This document shows, piece by piece, positions 43,075 through 52,030 of a stretch of DNA of 64,000 bases. A program made the translations under genes and the position numbers. Position 1 is the first letter of the stretch. Each line of letters begins with the position of its first letter. Source of the DNA: Calditrichota bacterium (lineage in GTDB: Bacteria > CLD3). The notes under the pieces were generated by a model. It was given only the letters and a program-made list of their open reading frames with translations. It was not told the DNA's origin and did not search any database. Location: the NCBI GenBank assembly GCA_008501735.1, contig QQUF01000016.1, positions 120,682-184,681 on the forward strand, read 5' to 3'.

Positions 43075-43470
43075 TTATTCTGTAAAATTACTTACTAACC
43101 ATTTTCCATTTTCTTTGCTTACGCTAACTAAAACGTTTCGTTTCTGTGAGAATTCATTGCCTTGAATATCCAATTTGTATTCAAAACCTTTAATGCCCTC
43201 TCTAACAGACATTTCTTTAACAAAAGTAAATTCGACATCTGCAAGCATAACACCCAGTTTCTCGCCTCTTTTTCTTACTTTCGTAACTTCTTTGAGTTGC
43301 TCTTCAATTTTAATTTTTGCAAGTCCCATCGTAAAAGGAAGAGCTTTTTCTTGGTCAACATAAACGAAATATTCTTCGATAAATTTTTCTGCTACACCTT
43401 GTGGAGTAGTCGAATCTTGACCACAAGAAATTAGAAAAATTAAGGAAATAAACAAAACTTTAAAAAACAT
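43075..43470 (-). CDS. Small lipoprotein with DUF4878-like domain
   Basis: A 131-residue lipoprotein (lipobox LISC, then GQDSTTPQGVAEKFIEEYFV), with an NTF2-like fold suggested by the helix, then paired strands (GFEYKLDIQG, KRNVLVSVSKENGKWLVSNF). This resembles DUF4878/lumazine-binding-type lipoproteins. Function unknown. It is directly upstream of the ccmD-like gene (14 bases), so both may be one transcript. Confidence 0.68.
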   Translation of the reverse strand: MFFKVLFISLIFLISCGQDSTTPQGVAEKFIEEYFVYVDQEKALPFTMGLAKIKIEEQLKEVTKVRKRGEKLGVMLADVEFTFVKEMSVREGIKGFEYKLDIQGNEFSQKRNVLVSVSKENGKWLVSNFTE

Positions 43471-43491
43471 AAAGAGTACTCAATTTGGTAA

Positions 43492-44358
43492 CTAAATAGG
43501 ATTTACTGCATTGTAAAGAATTCTTGTTGCTGCCGATTTGTTCAAAGTGTAGAAATGAAGTCCTGGAGCTCCGCGTTCCATCAAATCTCTACATTGTTTC
43601 ATTGAGTATTCGATTCCGATGAGAGCAACTTCTGTTGGATCATTTTCCACTTTCTCAAGCCTTTCGACCAGTTTTTGTGGAACAACAGCACCACACATTT
43701 TAGCGAATCTTTTGATTTGACTAAAATTCGTAATTGGCATAATCCCTGGAATGATTTTGCAGTGAACACCAATTCTTGCAGCTTCGTCAACAAATCTAAA
43801 ATAATCGTCGTTGTTGAAAAATAGTTGAGTAATCACAAAATCTGCACCTTGGTCAACTTTGAATTTCAGGTTTTTCAAATCAGTTTCTCGGTTTGGTGCT
43901 TCAGGGTGAACTTCAGGGTAACCTGCAACTCCGATACAAAAATGCCCTCTCATTCTAATGTGTTTCACCAAATCACTTGCATAACGGTAACCTCCATCAG
44001 TCTGAATGAAACTTTCTTCACCTTTTGGAGGGTCGCCACGAAGTGCAAGAATGTTGTCAATGTTGTTCGCTTGTAATTCATCAAGACTATCTTGAAGTTC
44101 TTCCACATTGTGTCCAACACAAGTGAAATGAGACATTACTTCAAGTCCGATTACATTTTTAATTTGGTTAACAATTTCAAAAGATTTTTCCCTTGTTGTT
44201 CCTCCAGCACCATAAGTTACAGAGACAAAATCTGGGTTTAAGTCTTTGACATTTTCGATAGTCTCGTAAAGTTTTGAGATTCCTGCAATTGTCTTCGACG
44301 GAAAATATTCAAATGAAAAAGTTCGTTCTTTTTTTTGTAAAATATCTGAGATTCGCAT
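43492..44358 (-). CDS. metF: 5,10-methylenetetrahydrofolate reductase
   Basis: A 288-residue MetF: TFSFEYFPSKTIAGISKLYE at the N-terminus, VSVTYGAGGTTREKS (active site region), MSHFTCVGHN, NILALRGDPPKGEE (flavin site), IGVAGYPEVHPEAP and ADFVITQLFFNNDDYFRFVD. It reduces methylene-THF to methyl-THF for methionine synthesis. Complete length. No riboswitch-like leader is visible. Confidence 0.95.
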   Translation of the reverse strand: MRISDILQKKERTFSFEYFPSKTIAGISKLYETIENVKDLNPDFVSVTYGAGGTTREKSFEIVNQIKNVIGLEVMSHFTCVGHNVEELQDSLDELQANNIDNILALRGDPPKGEESFIQTDGGYRYASDLVKHIRMRGHFCIGVAGYPEVHPEAPNRETDLKNLKFKVDQGADFVITQLFFNNDDYFRFVDEAARIGVHCKIIPGIMPITNFSQIKRFAKMCGAVVPQKLVERLEKVENDPTEVALIGIEYSMKQCRDLMERGAPGLHFYTLNKSAATRILYNAVNPI

Positions 44359-44412
44359 ATAAATTTTGCCTTAATTTTCAGTTTTAAACTTAATACAAAT
44401 ACAGATTAACTC

Positions 44413-45243
44413 TCATTTTCTTTTCTTAGGATCCAAAATTTCTTGCAAACCATCTCCCAAAAGATTAAAACCAAGAACAGTTATCATAATTGCAATTCCA
44501 GGAAAAAGTGTGAGTTGCGGATAAAGTAAAATGTAACGTCTTCCTTCGGTAAGCATTGCTCCCCAACTTGGTTCGCCAACTTCTGCTCCAAGTCCAAGGA
44601 AAGAAAGTCCAGCTTCAGCAGTAATCATTCCAGCCATTCCAAGAGTTACAGCGACTAAAACAGGTGCAAGAGTGTTTGGCAAAATGTGAATAAAAATTAT
44701 TCTGAAATCACTGAAACCAAGTGCCTTTGAGGCTTGAACGTAATCTTTTTCTTTTTCTGCTAAAAATTGACCTCGTGTTAGCCTTGCGTAAGATTTCCAA
44801 CCTACAATTGTTAAAGCAATAATCACATTGTCGATTCCAGTTCCAAGAATTGCCACAATTGCAATTGCTAACAAAATTCCCGGAAAAGCGAGCATCACGT
44901 CAGTAATTCGCATTAAAATTTCGTCAATCCAACCCCCGTAGTAACCAGAAATTGCTCCAAGGAAAACTCCAAACAAAGAAGCAATCCCAACAGAGAAAAC
45001 TCCAACTTTAAGTGAAATTCTTGAGCCATAAATTATTCGACTAAAAATATCCCTTCCAAGCGAATCTTGTCCAAGCCAATGAGTTGCGGAAGGTGAAGCA
45101 TAAGCGTTGTCTAAATTTTGCAAAAGTGGATTGTGAGGAGAGAAAATGGAGGCGAAAATTGAAGTTAGAACTAATGCCAAAATTATCAAGAAACCAACAG
45201 AAGCGAGTTTATTCGTAAAAAGCCTTTTTAGAAAAATGATCAT
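44413..45243 (-). CDS. Dipeptide/oligopeptide ABC transporter permease (DppC/OppC-like)
   Basis: A 276-residue permease: N-terminal helix (~14-36), then the PTATHWLGQDSLGRDIFSRI periplasmic motif, a domain of five further helices, and the EAA loop (YVQASKALGFSDFRIIFIHILPN). It would pair with a DppB-like permease, a binding protein and ATPases for peptide or nickel import, or act in export; none is nearby, so it is an orphan here. The start overlaps the preceding gene by ATGA. Confidence 0.9.
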   Translation of the reverse strand: MIIFLKRLFTNKLASVGFLIILALVLTSIFASIFSPHNPLLQNLDNAYASPSATHWLGQDSLGRDIFSRIIYGSRISLKVGVFSVGIASLFGVFLGAISGYYGGWIDEILMRITDVMLAFPGILLAIAIVAILGTGIDNVIIALTIVGWKSYARLTRGQFLAEKEKDYVQASKALGFSDFRIIFIHILPNTLAPVLVAVTLGMAGMITAEAGLSFLGLGAEVGEPSWGAMLTEGRRYILLYPQLTLFPGIAIMITVLGFNLLGDGLQEILDPKKRK

Positions 45244-45458
45244 TCGTCTTTTTTCTTTTCTCTTTCGTTGTAAAGTTCTTCTTGGTTTTTACGGATTCTT
45301 TCTAAGCGTTCTTGTCGTTTGCTTTTTAAGTCGTAAGATGAGCGTCTCGACTTTGAAAAAAGAAATTGGTAAGCAACCCAAGCGACAATTAAAATAATGA
45401 TTAATTCCGTTGGAATGAGTTGTAGGAGTTTGCCAAAAAATGTTCCGTTAGCTTCCAT
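45240..45458 (-). CDS. Small single-helix membrane protein
   Basis: A 72-residue protein with one helix (LIPTELIIILIVAWVAYQFLF) and a strongly basic/acidic tail (RQERLERIRKNQEELYNERE) that probably forms a coiled coil. It is coupled (ATGA) to the peptide-transporter permease downstream, and may help assemble or anchor it; no family recognised. Confidence 0.6.
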   Translation of the reverse strand: MEANGTFFGKLLQLIPTELIIILIVAWVAYQFLFSKSRRSSYDLKSKRQERLERIRKNQEELYNEREKKKDE

Positions 45459-45467
45459 TAAACTCTT

Positions 45468-45818
45468 TTAGATTAATTCAAGAACATTCTCAGGTGGTCT
45501 TCCGAGAACCGCTTTTTCGCCTGTTACAACGATTGGTCTTTCAATTAATTTTGGATTTTCAACTAAAGTTTTAATCCATTCTTTTCTGCTTAGACTTACA
45601 TTTTTCAAATTCAAATCTTTATAAATTTGCTCACCTTTTCTCACGATTTCTTGAGGCTCTTTTCCTAACTTTTGGAGAATTGAGTCAAGTTCGGTTTCCG
45701 AAGGCGGAGTTTCCAAGTAATTTACGATTTCAAAATTTGCATTTTTTTCTTCTAAAATTGCTAAAGTGTTTCTGCTTTTTGAACATCGATTGTTGTGATA
45801 GATTTTAATTTCTGACAT
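45468..45818 (-). CDS. ArsC/Spx-family reductase
   Basis: I start at ATG 45818, with AAAGG 5-10 bases ahead, because a TTG at 45833 adds only MKGKK. The protein is about 116 residues: IKIYHNNRCSKSRNTLAILE has the active Cys in CSKS, then VNYLETPPSETELDSILQ, IVRKGEQIY and a final RPIVVTGEKAVLGRPPENV with the Arg/Gly tail of ArsC-like proteins. It is of the thioredoxin-fold arsenate reductase (glutaredoxin-dependent) type, although YffB/Spx-like members do other thiol chemistry; no ars genes are nearby. Confidence 0.88.
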   Translation of the reverse strand: MSEIKIYHNNRCSKSRNTLAILEEKNANFEIVNYLETPPSETELDSILQKLGKEPQEIVRKGEQIYKDLNLKNVSLSRKEWIKTLVENPKLIERPIVVTGEKAVLGRPPENVLELI

Positions 45819-45866
45819 TTTTTTACCTTTCAAAACTGTAAATAGGTTATCTGTTTTTGTCTTTTA

Positions 45867-46577
45867 TTAATACTTCTGAAAAATATATTTTCTATGGTAA
45901 GCTAAATATTCTTCTCTACCTTGAATCGGTAGTTCATCAATAATTTGTAAGTGTTCAATATTAATTCTTTTTATATTTTCTTTTGATAGTTTTTTTGAGA
46001 TTAAAATTTCTTTTTTAGAGGTGAAAGTTATTAATCCAACTCCTTTATCAAAAAGTTTATCAAATAAAGGCGATAACAAAAATCCATTTTGGGGATTTAA
46101 TCTTTCCAAATTATCACTGTAAATCCAAGGTCTTATGTGGCTAGCAACTAATAATTTTTTATCGTCAATTTTTGTAATAGGACATTTCTTTAATTCTTTA
46201 AGTAGTTGTTTACGAAATTTTTCTTGTCCTACTCTGACATTCTGGATTATTTCTTTTTCTGTAATTGGAGTTTGGGAATTCCTTTGAAAAACTATTTCAT
46301 CTCCTATAAAATCAAAATTCCCAATATTTTCTTCTTCGACTTTATTAATAAAGTTGGTTAAAGCATAAACTCCGTAAGCAATTCTTATAAATCTAATATC
46401 CCTCTGAACTCTCTCTTGAATAGTGTTGTCTGGAGTTTTACCAGTTTTCTGTCTATACTTTTCGATATTTTTATAAATTAACTTTAAAGGAGCAAATCCA
46501 CCATTGTCTTGCATTACTTTTTCTATTGCATCTGAATAAGTCAATTCCTCCGAAAATTTTCGTGAAATGTCAGCCAT
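45867..46577 (-). CDS. HNH endonuclease with N-terminal winged-helix domain
   Basis: ATG 46577 (preceded by TTTGGAAAG) is chosen over the TTG at 46592. The ~236-residue protein has an N-terminal helical HARE-HTH-like domain (YSDAIEKVMQDNGGFAPLKL ... RIAYGVYALTN) and a C-terminal HNH_2-type nuclease (CPITK, LLVASHIRPW with the catalytic His, then NPQNGFLLSPLFDKLFDKG). Such proteins are typical putative restriction endonucleases. No methyltransferase lies beside it, so it may be an orphan or a modification-dependent enzyme. AT-rich. Confidence 0.82.
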   Translation of the reverse strand: MADISRKFSEELTYSDAIEKVMQDNGGFAPLKLIYKNIEKYRQKTGKTPDNTIQERVQRDIRFIRIAYGVYALTNFINKVEEENIGNFDFIGDEIVFQRNSQTPITEKEIIQNVRVGQEKFRKQLLKELKKCPITKIDDKKLLVASHIRPWIYSDNLERLNPQNGFLLSPLFDKLFDKGVGLITFTSKKEILISKKLSKENIKRINIEHLQIIDELPIQGREEYLAYHRKYIFQKY

Positions 46578-46627
46578 AAACTTTCCAAACAAAAAGGACA
46601 GTGAAAATTCACTGCCCTAATTTTAAT

Positions 46628-49600
46628 CTACTTTTTGTTTTTCGGTAACTTTGGAGCAGCCAAGTTTGGTCTTGGTGTAAACTCTGGTCTCAAAGGATTG
46701 TAGTCAGGAGATTTCATTGACTTGAGAATCTCTTCAATTCCTTTATCAAGTTGAGGGTCTTTTCCCTTGACGTAATCTTGTGGAGAAATATCAACTACAA
46801 TGTCTGGGTCAGTTCCGTAATTTTCAACTCCCCAATGAACATCTTTGAACCAAAATGAAAATTCAGGTTGAGTTGTAACAGTTCCGTCAACTAAACTGTG
46901 TCTTGGCCAAATGCCAATTACACCACCCCAAGTTCTTGTTCCGATTAAAGTTCCAAGTCCCATTAATTTAAAACAATGACTAAAAATGTCTCCGTCAGAA
47001 CCTGCATTCTCGTTTGTGAGAGCAACGATTGAACCAAGAACTGTATGAGAAGGATAAGTTACAGCTTTTGCCCAACGCTGTTCGTCGTAACCAAGTCTCT
47101 TACGAGCTAATTTTTCGAGTAAAAGAGGAGAAACGTGACCACCTCCATTAAACCTAACATCAACAATCAAAGATTCATTTTCGACTTCCGTTAAGTAGTA
47201 ACGGTGAAATTCTGCGAATCCGTCAGGTCCCATATTTGGAACGTGAACGTAACCAACTTTGCCTTTTGATTTTTCGTGAACGTATTTTCTATTATTTTCA
47301 ACCCATTCTCTGTAACGTAAAGCAGTTTCACTTCTTAAAGTTGTAATTGTAACGTTACGAACTTTTCGACCGCTTTTAACTGTAAGAACAATTTCTCCAC
47401 CTGCGTGATTTACAAGCATTTCGTTTGGAGAAACATCTTTACCAACTTCTATTCCGTCAACTTTAACGATTTGGTCGCCGACGTTAATGTTAATTCCTGG
47501 TTGTGAAAGTGGTGAAGAGCTTTTTGCGTCCCAACAATCGCCTTCAGGAATGTGTGAGACAACCCAAGCATTCTTCTTGCTGTCGAAGTTTAAATCAGCT
47601 CCGAGTTTACCGACTGAGTAATGAGGAAAACCTCTGTAATCTCCGCCCATTTCGTAAGCGTGTGAAGTTCCGAGTTCTCCTGCAACCTCCCACATTATGT
47701 CTGAAAATTCGCTTCGAGTACTAACTTTTGAGACAAGTGGAAAATATCTTTCGTGAACTTTTTTCCAATCAATTTGAGCCATATCTTCTGTCCAATAATG
47801 GTCTCTTTGGAGTCTCCAAGCTTCTGAGAACATTTGTTCCCATTCTGCAATTGGAGTTACCGAAACCTTAACTCTGTTGAGGGCAATCCAGCCTGCTTCT
47901 TTAGGAGTAAGATTTTTTCTGCTGTCTTTTGTACTTTCGCCTGCACGAACTGCACGAAGTTTTCTACCTGTTCTATACATCAAAGTTTTTCGGTCACGTG
48001 AGACTTTAAAACTTGAAACACCGCTAATCAAATTTTCTGTTTTGTAATCTTCAAAGTCGTAAGTGAGAAGAGTTCCTTTTGAACCACCTTCTTCATTTTC
48101 GTCTTCAAGGCTTCCTTGAATCGGGTAGTTTGTGAAAAGAACTTTGTCAATGATTCCCCAAATTTGACCATAATTTCCGATTGGAACTGGGAAAGAAAGA
48201 ATTCTATTTTTAATTCCATCAAAATCAATTTCTACTTTTGTTGATTCTGCTTGTTCTTCGTGAGCCTTTTTAGCTTGCATCTTTTCGAGCATTGATTGTG
48301 CTTCTGGAGGTCTTGGTACAGGAATAAAAGGAGAAGGAGTATCTTTTTGCAAAGTAATCAAGTAAGGTCTTGAAGAACGTGGAAAGTTCAAATCAAAGTA
48401 AACTGTGTCGTAAACTGGATTGAGTTCGCGATTTGATAAGAAGTATAAATATTTTCCTTCAGGATCAAAAGACGGTGAGTAACTTGTGAAGTCAGAAGTT
48501 GTAACTTTATGGGTCTCGCCTGTTTTTACATCGCAAATTTTGATGCAAGAAGTGTTTGGAGTTTCAGGGAAATCGTAAGCAATCCAACGACCATCTGGCG
48601 ACCAAGCAATGCTTTCTACTCTTCCGTGTTCCGAACGTTCGATGTAAAGTTTTTTCTTAGCTTTCAAATCAATAATCATCACATCGTGTCTGTTGTTTGA
48701 TAAAGCAACTTTATCTTCTTTTGGAGAAATTTTCATAAGAAGTGGTAAACCGATGTCAATTTTGTCTAATTTGACAGGCTTTTTTGTTCCGTCAACTGTG
48801 AAAATTATTAATCTTTCGTCGCCTTTTTCGTCAGAGGTTGCGACAATTCTTTCTCCGTCATTTAACCAACGGCAAAGTCTATAACGAACTCCATTTCTTG
48901 CTCCGTGTTGTGAAACTGGACCTTCCCAGTTCGCCATTGTAATTGCTTTTCCACGAACTGTAAGAGCAACAGAATGACCTTTTGGGTGCAAAGAATAGTC
49001 TTCCAAAAATCGTGAAGGATTTACAAATTTTCTGTTAAGTTGAACTTGTGGACTGTTGAGTTCGATTTTAATTTCCTGAGATTTGTTTGCTACAATATCT
49101 AAGGAAAATATTTTCCCGCCTGCTTGGTAAACGATATTTTCTCCGTCAGTTGAAGGGTTTCTTGCAAAAAAATCATCGTGGTCTGTGTGTCTTGTTAAAT
49201 CTTCGCCGTCCAAGTTTGCCGAGTAAATATTTCCGTAACCTTCGTGGTCACTAATGAAATAAATTCTTTCACCAAGCCACATTGGGTTTGTCAAATTTCC
49301 TTTGAGAGTGATGAATCTGTGGTAATTTCCTTTACCTTTTGTGTCAATCCAAATGTCGCCTGCAGTTCCACCTCTGTAACGTTTCCATTTTGCAGCGTCA
49401 ACTGTGTTTCTTCCGATAACAGCTTTGTTTTTGCTTCCGTAAGAAATTGTCATTGCCGGTCCTGTTGGAAGCATTTTGGGCTGACCACCTTCAACACTGA
49501 CAGAATAAATTCTGAAATATTTTAGGAAAGGACTTCCGACATTGTTTGCAAAGATTATCGATTTACTGTCTTCTGACCAACCGATTGTCATACAATTGCT

Positions 49601-49858
49601 ACCGAGAAAAGTAATTCTTTTTGCTCTTCCACCTTCGGAAGGCATAACGTAAATTTCTGTATGACCTTCGTCAACTCCAGTAAAAGCTAAGAGTTTTCCG
49701 TCTGGTGAAATCGAAGGACGTGAAACATCTCCGAGATTTGAGGTAAGTCTTCTTGCAACTCCTCCTTTTGTTGAAACTTCCCATAAATCATCGTCAGAGA
49801 CAAAAACAATTTTCTCATTTCTGATGCTTGGAAATCTAAAATAGCCATTATCAGGCAT
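46628..49858 (-). CDS. Tricorn-type protease (PD40-PDZ-S41)
   Basis: A 1076-residue cytoplasmic protease without a signal peptide. The N-terminal half carries TolB/tricorn propeller repeats (FPSIRNEKIVFVSDDDLWEV, SRPSISPDGKLLAFTGVDEG, RVESIAWSPDGRWIAYDFPE), followed by a PDZ-like domain (GININVGDQIVKVDGIEV) and a C-terminal S41-type Ser protease (GYVHVPNMGPDGFAEF; NENAGSDGDIFSHCFKLMGL with the nucleophile Ser; RTWGGVIG). Tricorn proteases degrade peptides downstream of larger proteases. About the family's usual length. AGGAG precedes the ATG. Confidence 0.9.
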   Translation of the reverse strand: MPDNGYFRFPSIRNEKIVFVSDDDLWEVSTKGGVARRLTSNLGDVSRPSISPDGKLLAFTGVDEGHTEIYVMPSEGGRAKRITFLGSNCMTIGWSEDSKSIIFANNVGSPFLKYFRIYSVSVEGGQPKMLPTGPAMTISYGSKNKAVIGRNTVDAAKWKRYRGGTAGDIWIDTKGKGNYHRFITLKGNLTNPMWLGERIYFISDHEGYGNIYSANLDGEDLTRHTDHDDFFARNPSTDGENIVYQAGGKIFSLDIVANKSQEIKIELNSPQVQLNRKFVNPSRFLEDYSLHPKGHSVALTVRGKAITMANWEGPVSQHGARNGVRYRLCRWLNDGERIVATSDEKGDERLIIFTVDGTKKPVKLDKIDIGLPLLMKISPKEDKVALSNNRHDVMIIDLKAKKKLYIERSEHGRVESIAWSPDGRWIAYDFPETPNTSCIKICDVKTGETHKVTTSDFTSYSPSFDPEGKYLYFLSNRELNPVYDTVYFDLNFPRSSRPYLITLQKDTPSPFIPVPRPPEAQSMLEKMQAKKAHEEQAESTKVEIDFDGIKNRILSFPVPIGNYGQIWGIIDKVLFTNYPIQGSLEDENEEGGSKGTLLTYDFEDYKTENLISGVSSFKVSRDRKTLMYRTGRKLRAVRAGESTKDSRKNLTPKEAGWIALNRVKVSVTPIAEWEQMFSEAWRLQRDHYWTEDMAQIDWKKVHERYFPLVSKVSTRSEFSDIMWEVAGELGTSHAYEMGGDYRGFPHYSVGKLGADLNFDSKKNAWVVSHIPEGDCWDAKSSSPLSQPGININVGDQIVKVDGIEVGKDVSPNEMLVNHAGGEIVLTVKSGRKVRNVTITTLRSETALRYREWVENNRKYVHEKSKGKVGYVHVPNMGPDGFAEFHRYYLTEVENESLIVDVRFNGGGHVSPLLLEKLARKRLGYDEQRWAKAVTYPSHTVLGSIVALTNENAGSDGDIFSHCFKLMGLGTLIGTRTWGGVIGIWPRHSLVDGTVTTQPEFSFWFKDVHWGVENYGTDPDIVVDISPQDYVKGKDPQLDKGIEEILKSMKSPDYNPLRPEFTPRPNLAAPKLPKNKK

Positions 49859-49952
49859 AAATTTTCTCCTAGTTTGAGTAGTATTTTCTGCTGTTAAGTT
49901 CTAAGAAACTCAAAAGTTTAGAACTCAAATAAGCATTAACTACAATTTATCT

Positions 49953-51350
49953 TTAATTAATTTCATATTTTTTCATTAGTCTATAAAAAGTTGCTCTTCC
50001 TAAACCTAAAGTTTTAGCAGCAACGCTAATATTTTTGTTAGCCAAATTGTAAGCAACTTCAATTGCCTTAAACTTAATAAATTCAAACTCAGGCACTTCG
50101 TTTAAATTATTAAATTCAAATAAAGTCTTTGAATTTAATGAGATTTTTGGTTCTATTGAATCTCCAATCGGCAAATCACCTTCAGTAATTTCTTCGTCAG
50201 AAATCAAAACGCATCTTTCAATCATATTTTCAAGCTCACGAATATTTCCGGGCCAATCGTACATTAAAAGAAATTTTGAAGCAGATTTTGAAAACGATTT
50301 AGTTTGTAGTTTGAACTTTTGACAAAATTTGTCCGAGAAAAAATTTGCTAATAAAATTATGTCTTCAGTTCGTTCCCGAAGTGGTGGCAAATTTATTGGA
50401 AAAGTATTAAGTCGGTAGTAAAGGTCCTCCCGAAAATTTCCATTCTTTACTTCTGTTTCTAAATCTTTATTTGTAGCAGAAAGGATTCTTGCATTAGTTT
50501 TGGTAATTCCTTCACCACCGACTTGTGTGAATTCTCCTTCTTGAATCACTCGTAAAAGTTTGGCTTGAAGCTCAACGTGAAGCTCACCGATTTCATCAAG
50601 GAAAATTGTTCCGTTGTTTGCTAATTCAAATTTGCCTTTTCGGCTTGAAACTGCTCCAGTGAAAGCACCTTTTACGTGTCCGAAAAGTTCGCTTTCTAAC
50701 AAATCTTTAGGAATTGCAGCACAATTTAAAACTACAAATGGTCCGTTTTTTCTGTGACTATTGTAATGAATTGCTTTAGCGATAAGTTCTTTTCCTGTTC
50801 CACTTTCTCCCAAAATCATAACAGTTACGTCATTAGTTAAAGTCTTTTCAATTAAGTTAAAGACTCTTTGCATTTTGGGGCTATTGCTAATAATATTTGG
50901 GAAACTGACTTGCTCACTTACTAAAGCTCTTAATCTACTAACTTCTTTTCGCAGAGAGGAATTTTTTACAGCATTTCTAAGTAGAATTTCAAATTTGTCG
51001 AAGTCTTCAATTGGCTTAGTAAGATAATCGTAAGCTCCAAGTCGAATCGCATTTACAGCAGTGTCTATCACATTCTGAGCGGAAATTACAATTACAGGAA
51101 TTTCATTTTTATTTTCTTTAAGACGTTTAAGAACTGTAATTCCGTCAATGTTCGGCATCATTAAATCAAGAAGAATTACGTCAGGAAATTCGTTGTCTTT
51201 ACCAAAGTTTTTTAAGAAATCCTCACCGTCTTCAAAACATCTGACTTTACATTGCAGAGCGTAAGAAATCCAATCTTCAAAGACTTCTCTGACAATTGGT
51301 TCATCGTCAACAATATAAATTAATGTGTCTTTTGTAACGTCTGGTTCCAT
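49953..51350 (-). CDS. Sigma-54-dependent response regulator (NtrC family)
   Basis: A 465-residue regulator: REC (~8-125, phospho-Asp in VILLDLMMPNIDG), sigma-54 AAA+ domain (~145-380) with GESGTGKELIAKAIHYNS, the GAFTGA loop (GHVKGAFTGAVSSRKGKFEL) and an arginine finger region (REDLYYRLNTFPI), and a Fis-type HTH at the end (NKNISVAAKTLGLGRATFYR). It activates sigma-54 promoters when phosphorylated. No kinase is adjacent; the hybrid kinase at 23.7-25.6 kb is far away. I see no -24/-12 promoter in the neighbouring intergenic DNA. Confidence 0.94.
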   Translation of the reverse strand: MEPDVTKDTLIYIVDDEPIVREVFEDWISYALQCKVRCFEDGEDFLKNFGKDNEFPDVILLDLMMPNIDGITVLKRLKENKNEIPVIVISAQNVIDTAVNAIRLGAYDYLTKPIEDFDKFEILLRNAVKNSSLRKEVSRLRALVSEQVSFPNIISNSPKMQRVFNLIEKTLTNDVTVMILGESGTGKELIAKAIHYNSHRKNGPFVVLNCAAIPKDLLESELFGHVKGAFTGAVSSRKGKFELANNGTIFLDEIGELHVELQAKLLRVIQEGEFTQVGGEGITKTNARILSATNKDLETEVKNGNFREDLYYRLNTFPINLPPLRERTEDIILLANFFSDKFCQKFKLQTKSFSKSASKFLLMYDWPGNIRELENMIERCVLISDEEITEGDLPIGDSIEPKISLNSKTLFEFNNLNEVPEFEFIKFKAIEVAYNLANKNISVAAKTLGLGRATFYRLMKKYEIN

Positions 51351-51439
51351 AAAAATCTTAATTTTGAATGTTTGAAAATAAACTTAAAAGTAAGAAAATG
51401 TTTTGTACACAACAACGTAGAAATTTTGTAAAAACTACT

Positions 51440-51458
51440 GTTTCTAAAGTGTAGAAAC
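51440..51458. terminator. Hairpin overlapping the DUF2203 stop
   Basis: GTTTCTA/TAGAAAC inverted repeat (51440-51446 with 51452-51458); on the minus strand it is followed by a short T-rich stretch. Weak terminator candidate. Confidence 0.4.
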
Positions 51459-51860
51459 TGGTTGACGAGACCGAAACCCACCTTCTAAAGTATGCCAAAA
51501 TTCAATCTCCTTTTCGCCAAGTTGCCAACAAAGCCAAACTTGTTCTCCATTCTCACGAATCGCAAGCCAATCTACAAGTCCGTTAATTGCTCCTTTTGAA
51601 AGACATCCGACTTCTTCAAGTTCATTTAAAATGCCTCTGATTTCTTGCTCAAGTTCTTCAATTTTGAGTTTTACATCTTCTTTGGTAATCTCTTCCTGAA
51701 CAGGTCTATTTCTTACTAAGTCTTGCAAAATTTTTGAAAAATATCTAAACCTTTTAGCAGAAAGCTGCAAATCCTCAACAATTTTTTTTACGTAAGGAAG
51801 TGTTTTTTGTGCTTCTTCGAGAGTGAAAATTTTTAGCTTATCAAATTCTGGAAAATTCAT
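51444..51860 (-). CDS. DUF2203 family protein
   Basis: A 138-residue protein of DUF2203: LKIFTLEEAQKTLPYVKKIV near the N-terminus, a central coiled helix (KEDVKLKIEELEQEIRGILN), and VGCLSKGAINGLVDWLAIRE followed by EKEIEFWHTLEGGFRSR. The family is widespread, small and of unknown function. It reads toward a GTTTCTA-AAGTG-TAGAAAC hairpin at 51440-51458, which overlaps its stop and may terminate it. Confidence 0.82.
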   Translation of the reverse strand: MNFPEFDKLKIFTLEEAQKTLPYVKKIVEDLQLSAKRFRYFSKILQDLVRNRPVQEEITKEDVKLKIEELEQEIRGILNELEEVGCLSKGAINGLVDWLAIRENGEQVWLCWQLGEKEIEFWHTLEGGFRSRQPVSTL

Positions 51861-51952
51861 TGTGTAAAATTCATTTCTTGAGTTAAACTTTAGCTAACCA
51901 AATTAATTAGTTAGTTCAAAATTCAAAGTAATTTTTAAGCTAACTAAGTTGC

Positions 51953-51983
51953 TTGTAAAAATAGTTGTCAATTGTTATCTTTA
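51953..51983 (+). promoter_or_regulatory. Promoter of the acyl-CoA carboxylase cluster
   Basis: TTG (51953-51955), 20 bases, TATCTTTA (51976-51983), 48 bases upstream of the carboxylase ATG. Confidence 0.5.
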
Positions 51984-52030
51984 CGGCTTCAAATTTTGTT
52001 AAATGAATTACAGATTTTAATGAGGATTAA

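Noticed and set aside
49859-52030. Sigma-54 (-24/-12) promoter near the NtrC-type regulator
   Set aside because: No TGGCA-N-TGC pair with the right spacing was found in the intergenic DNA around it.
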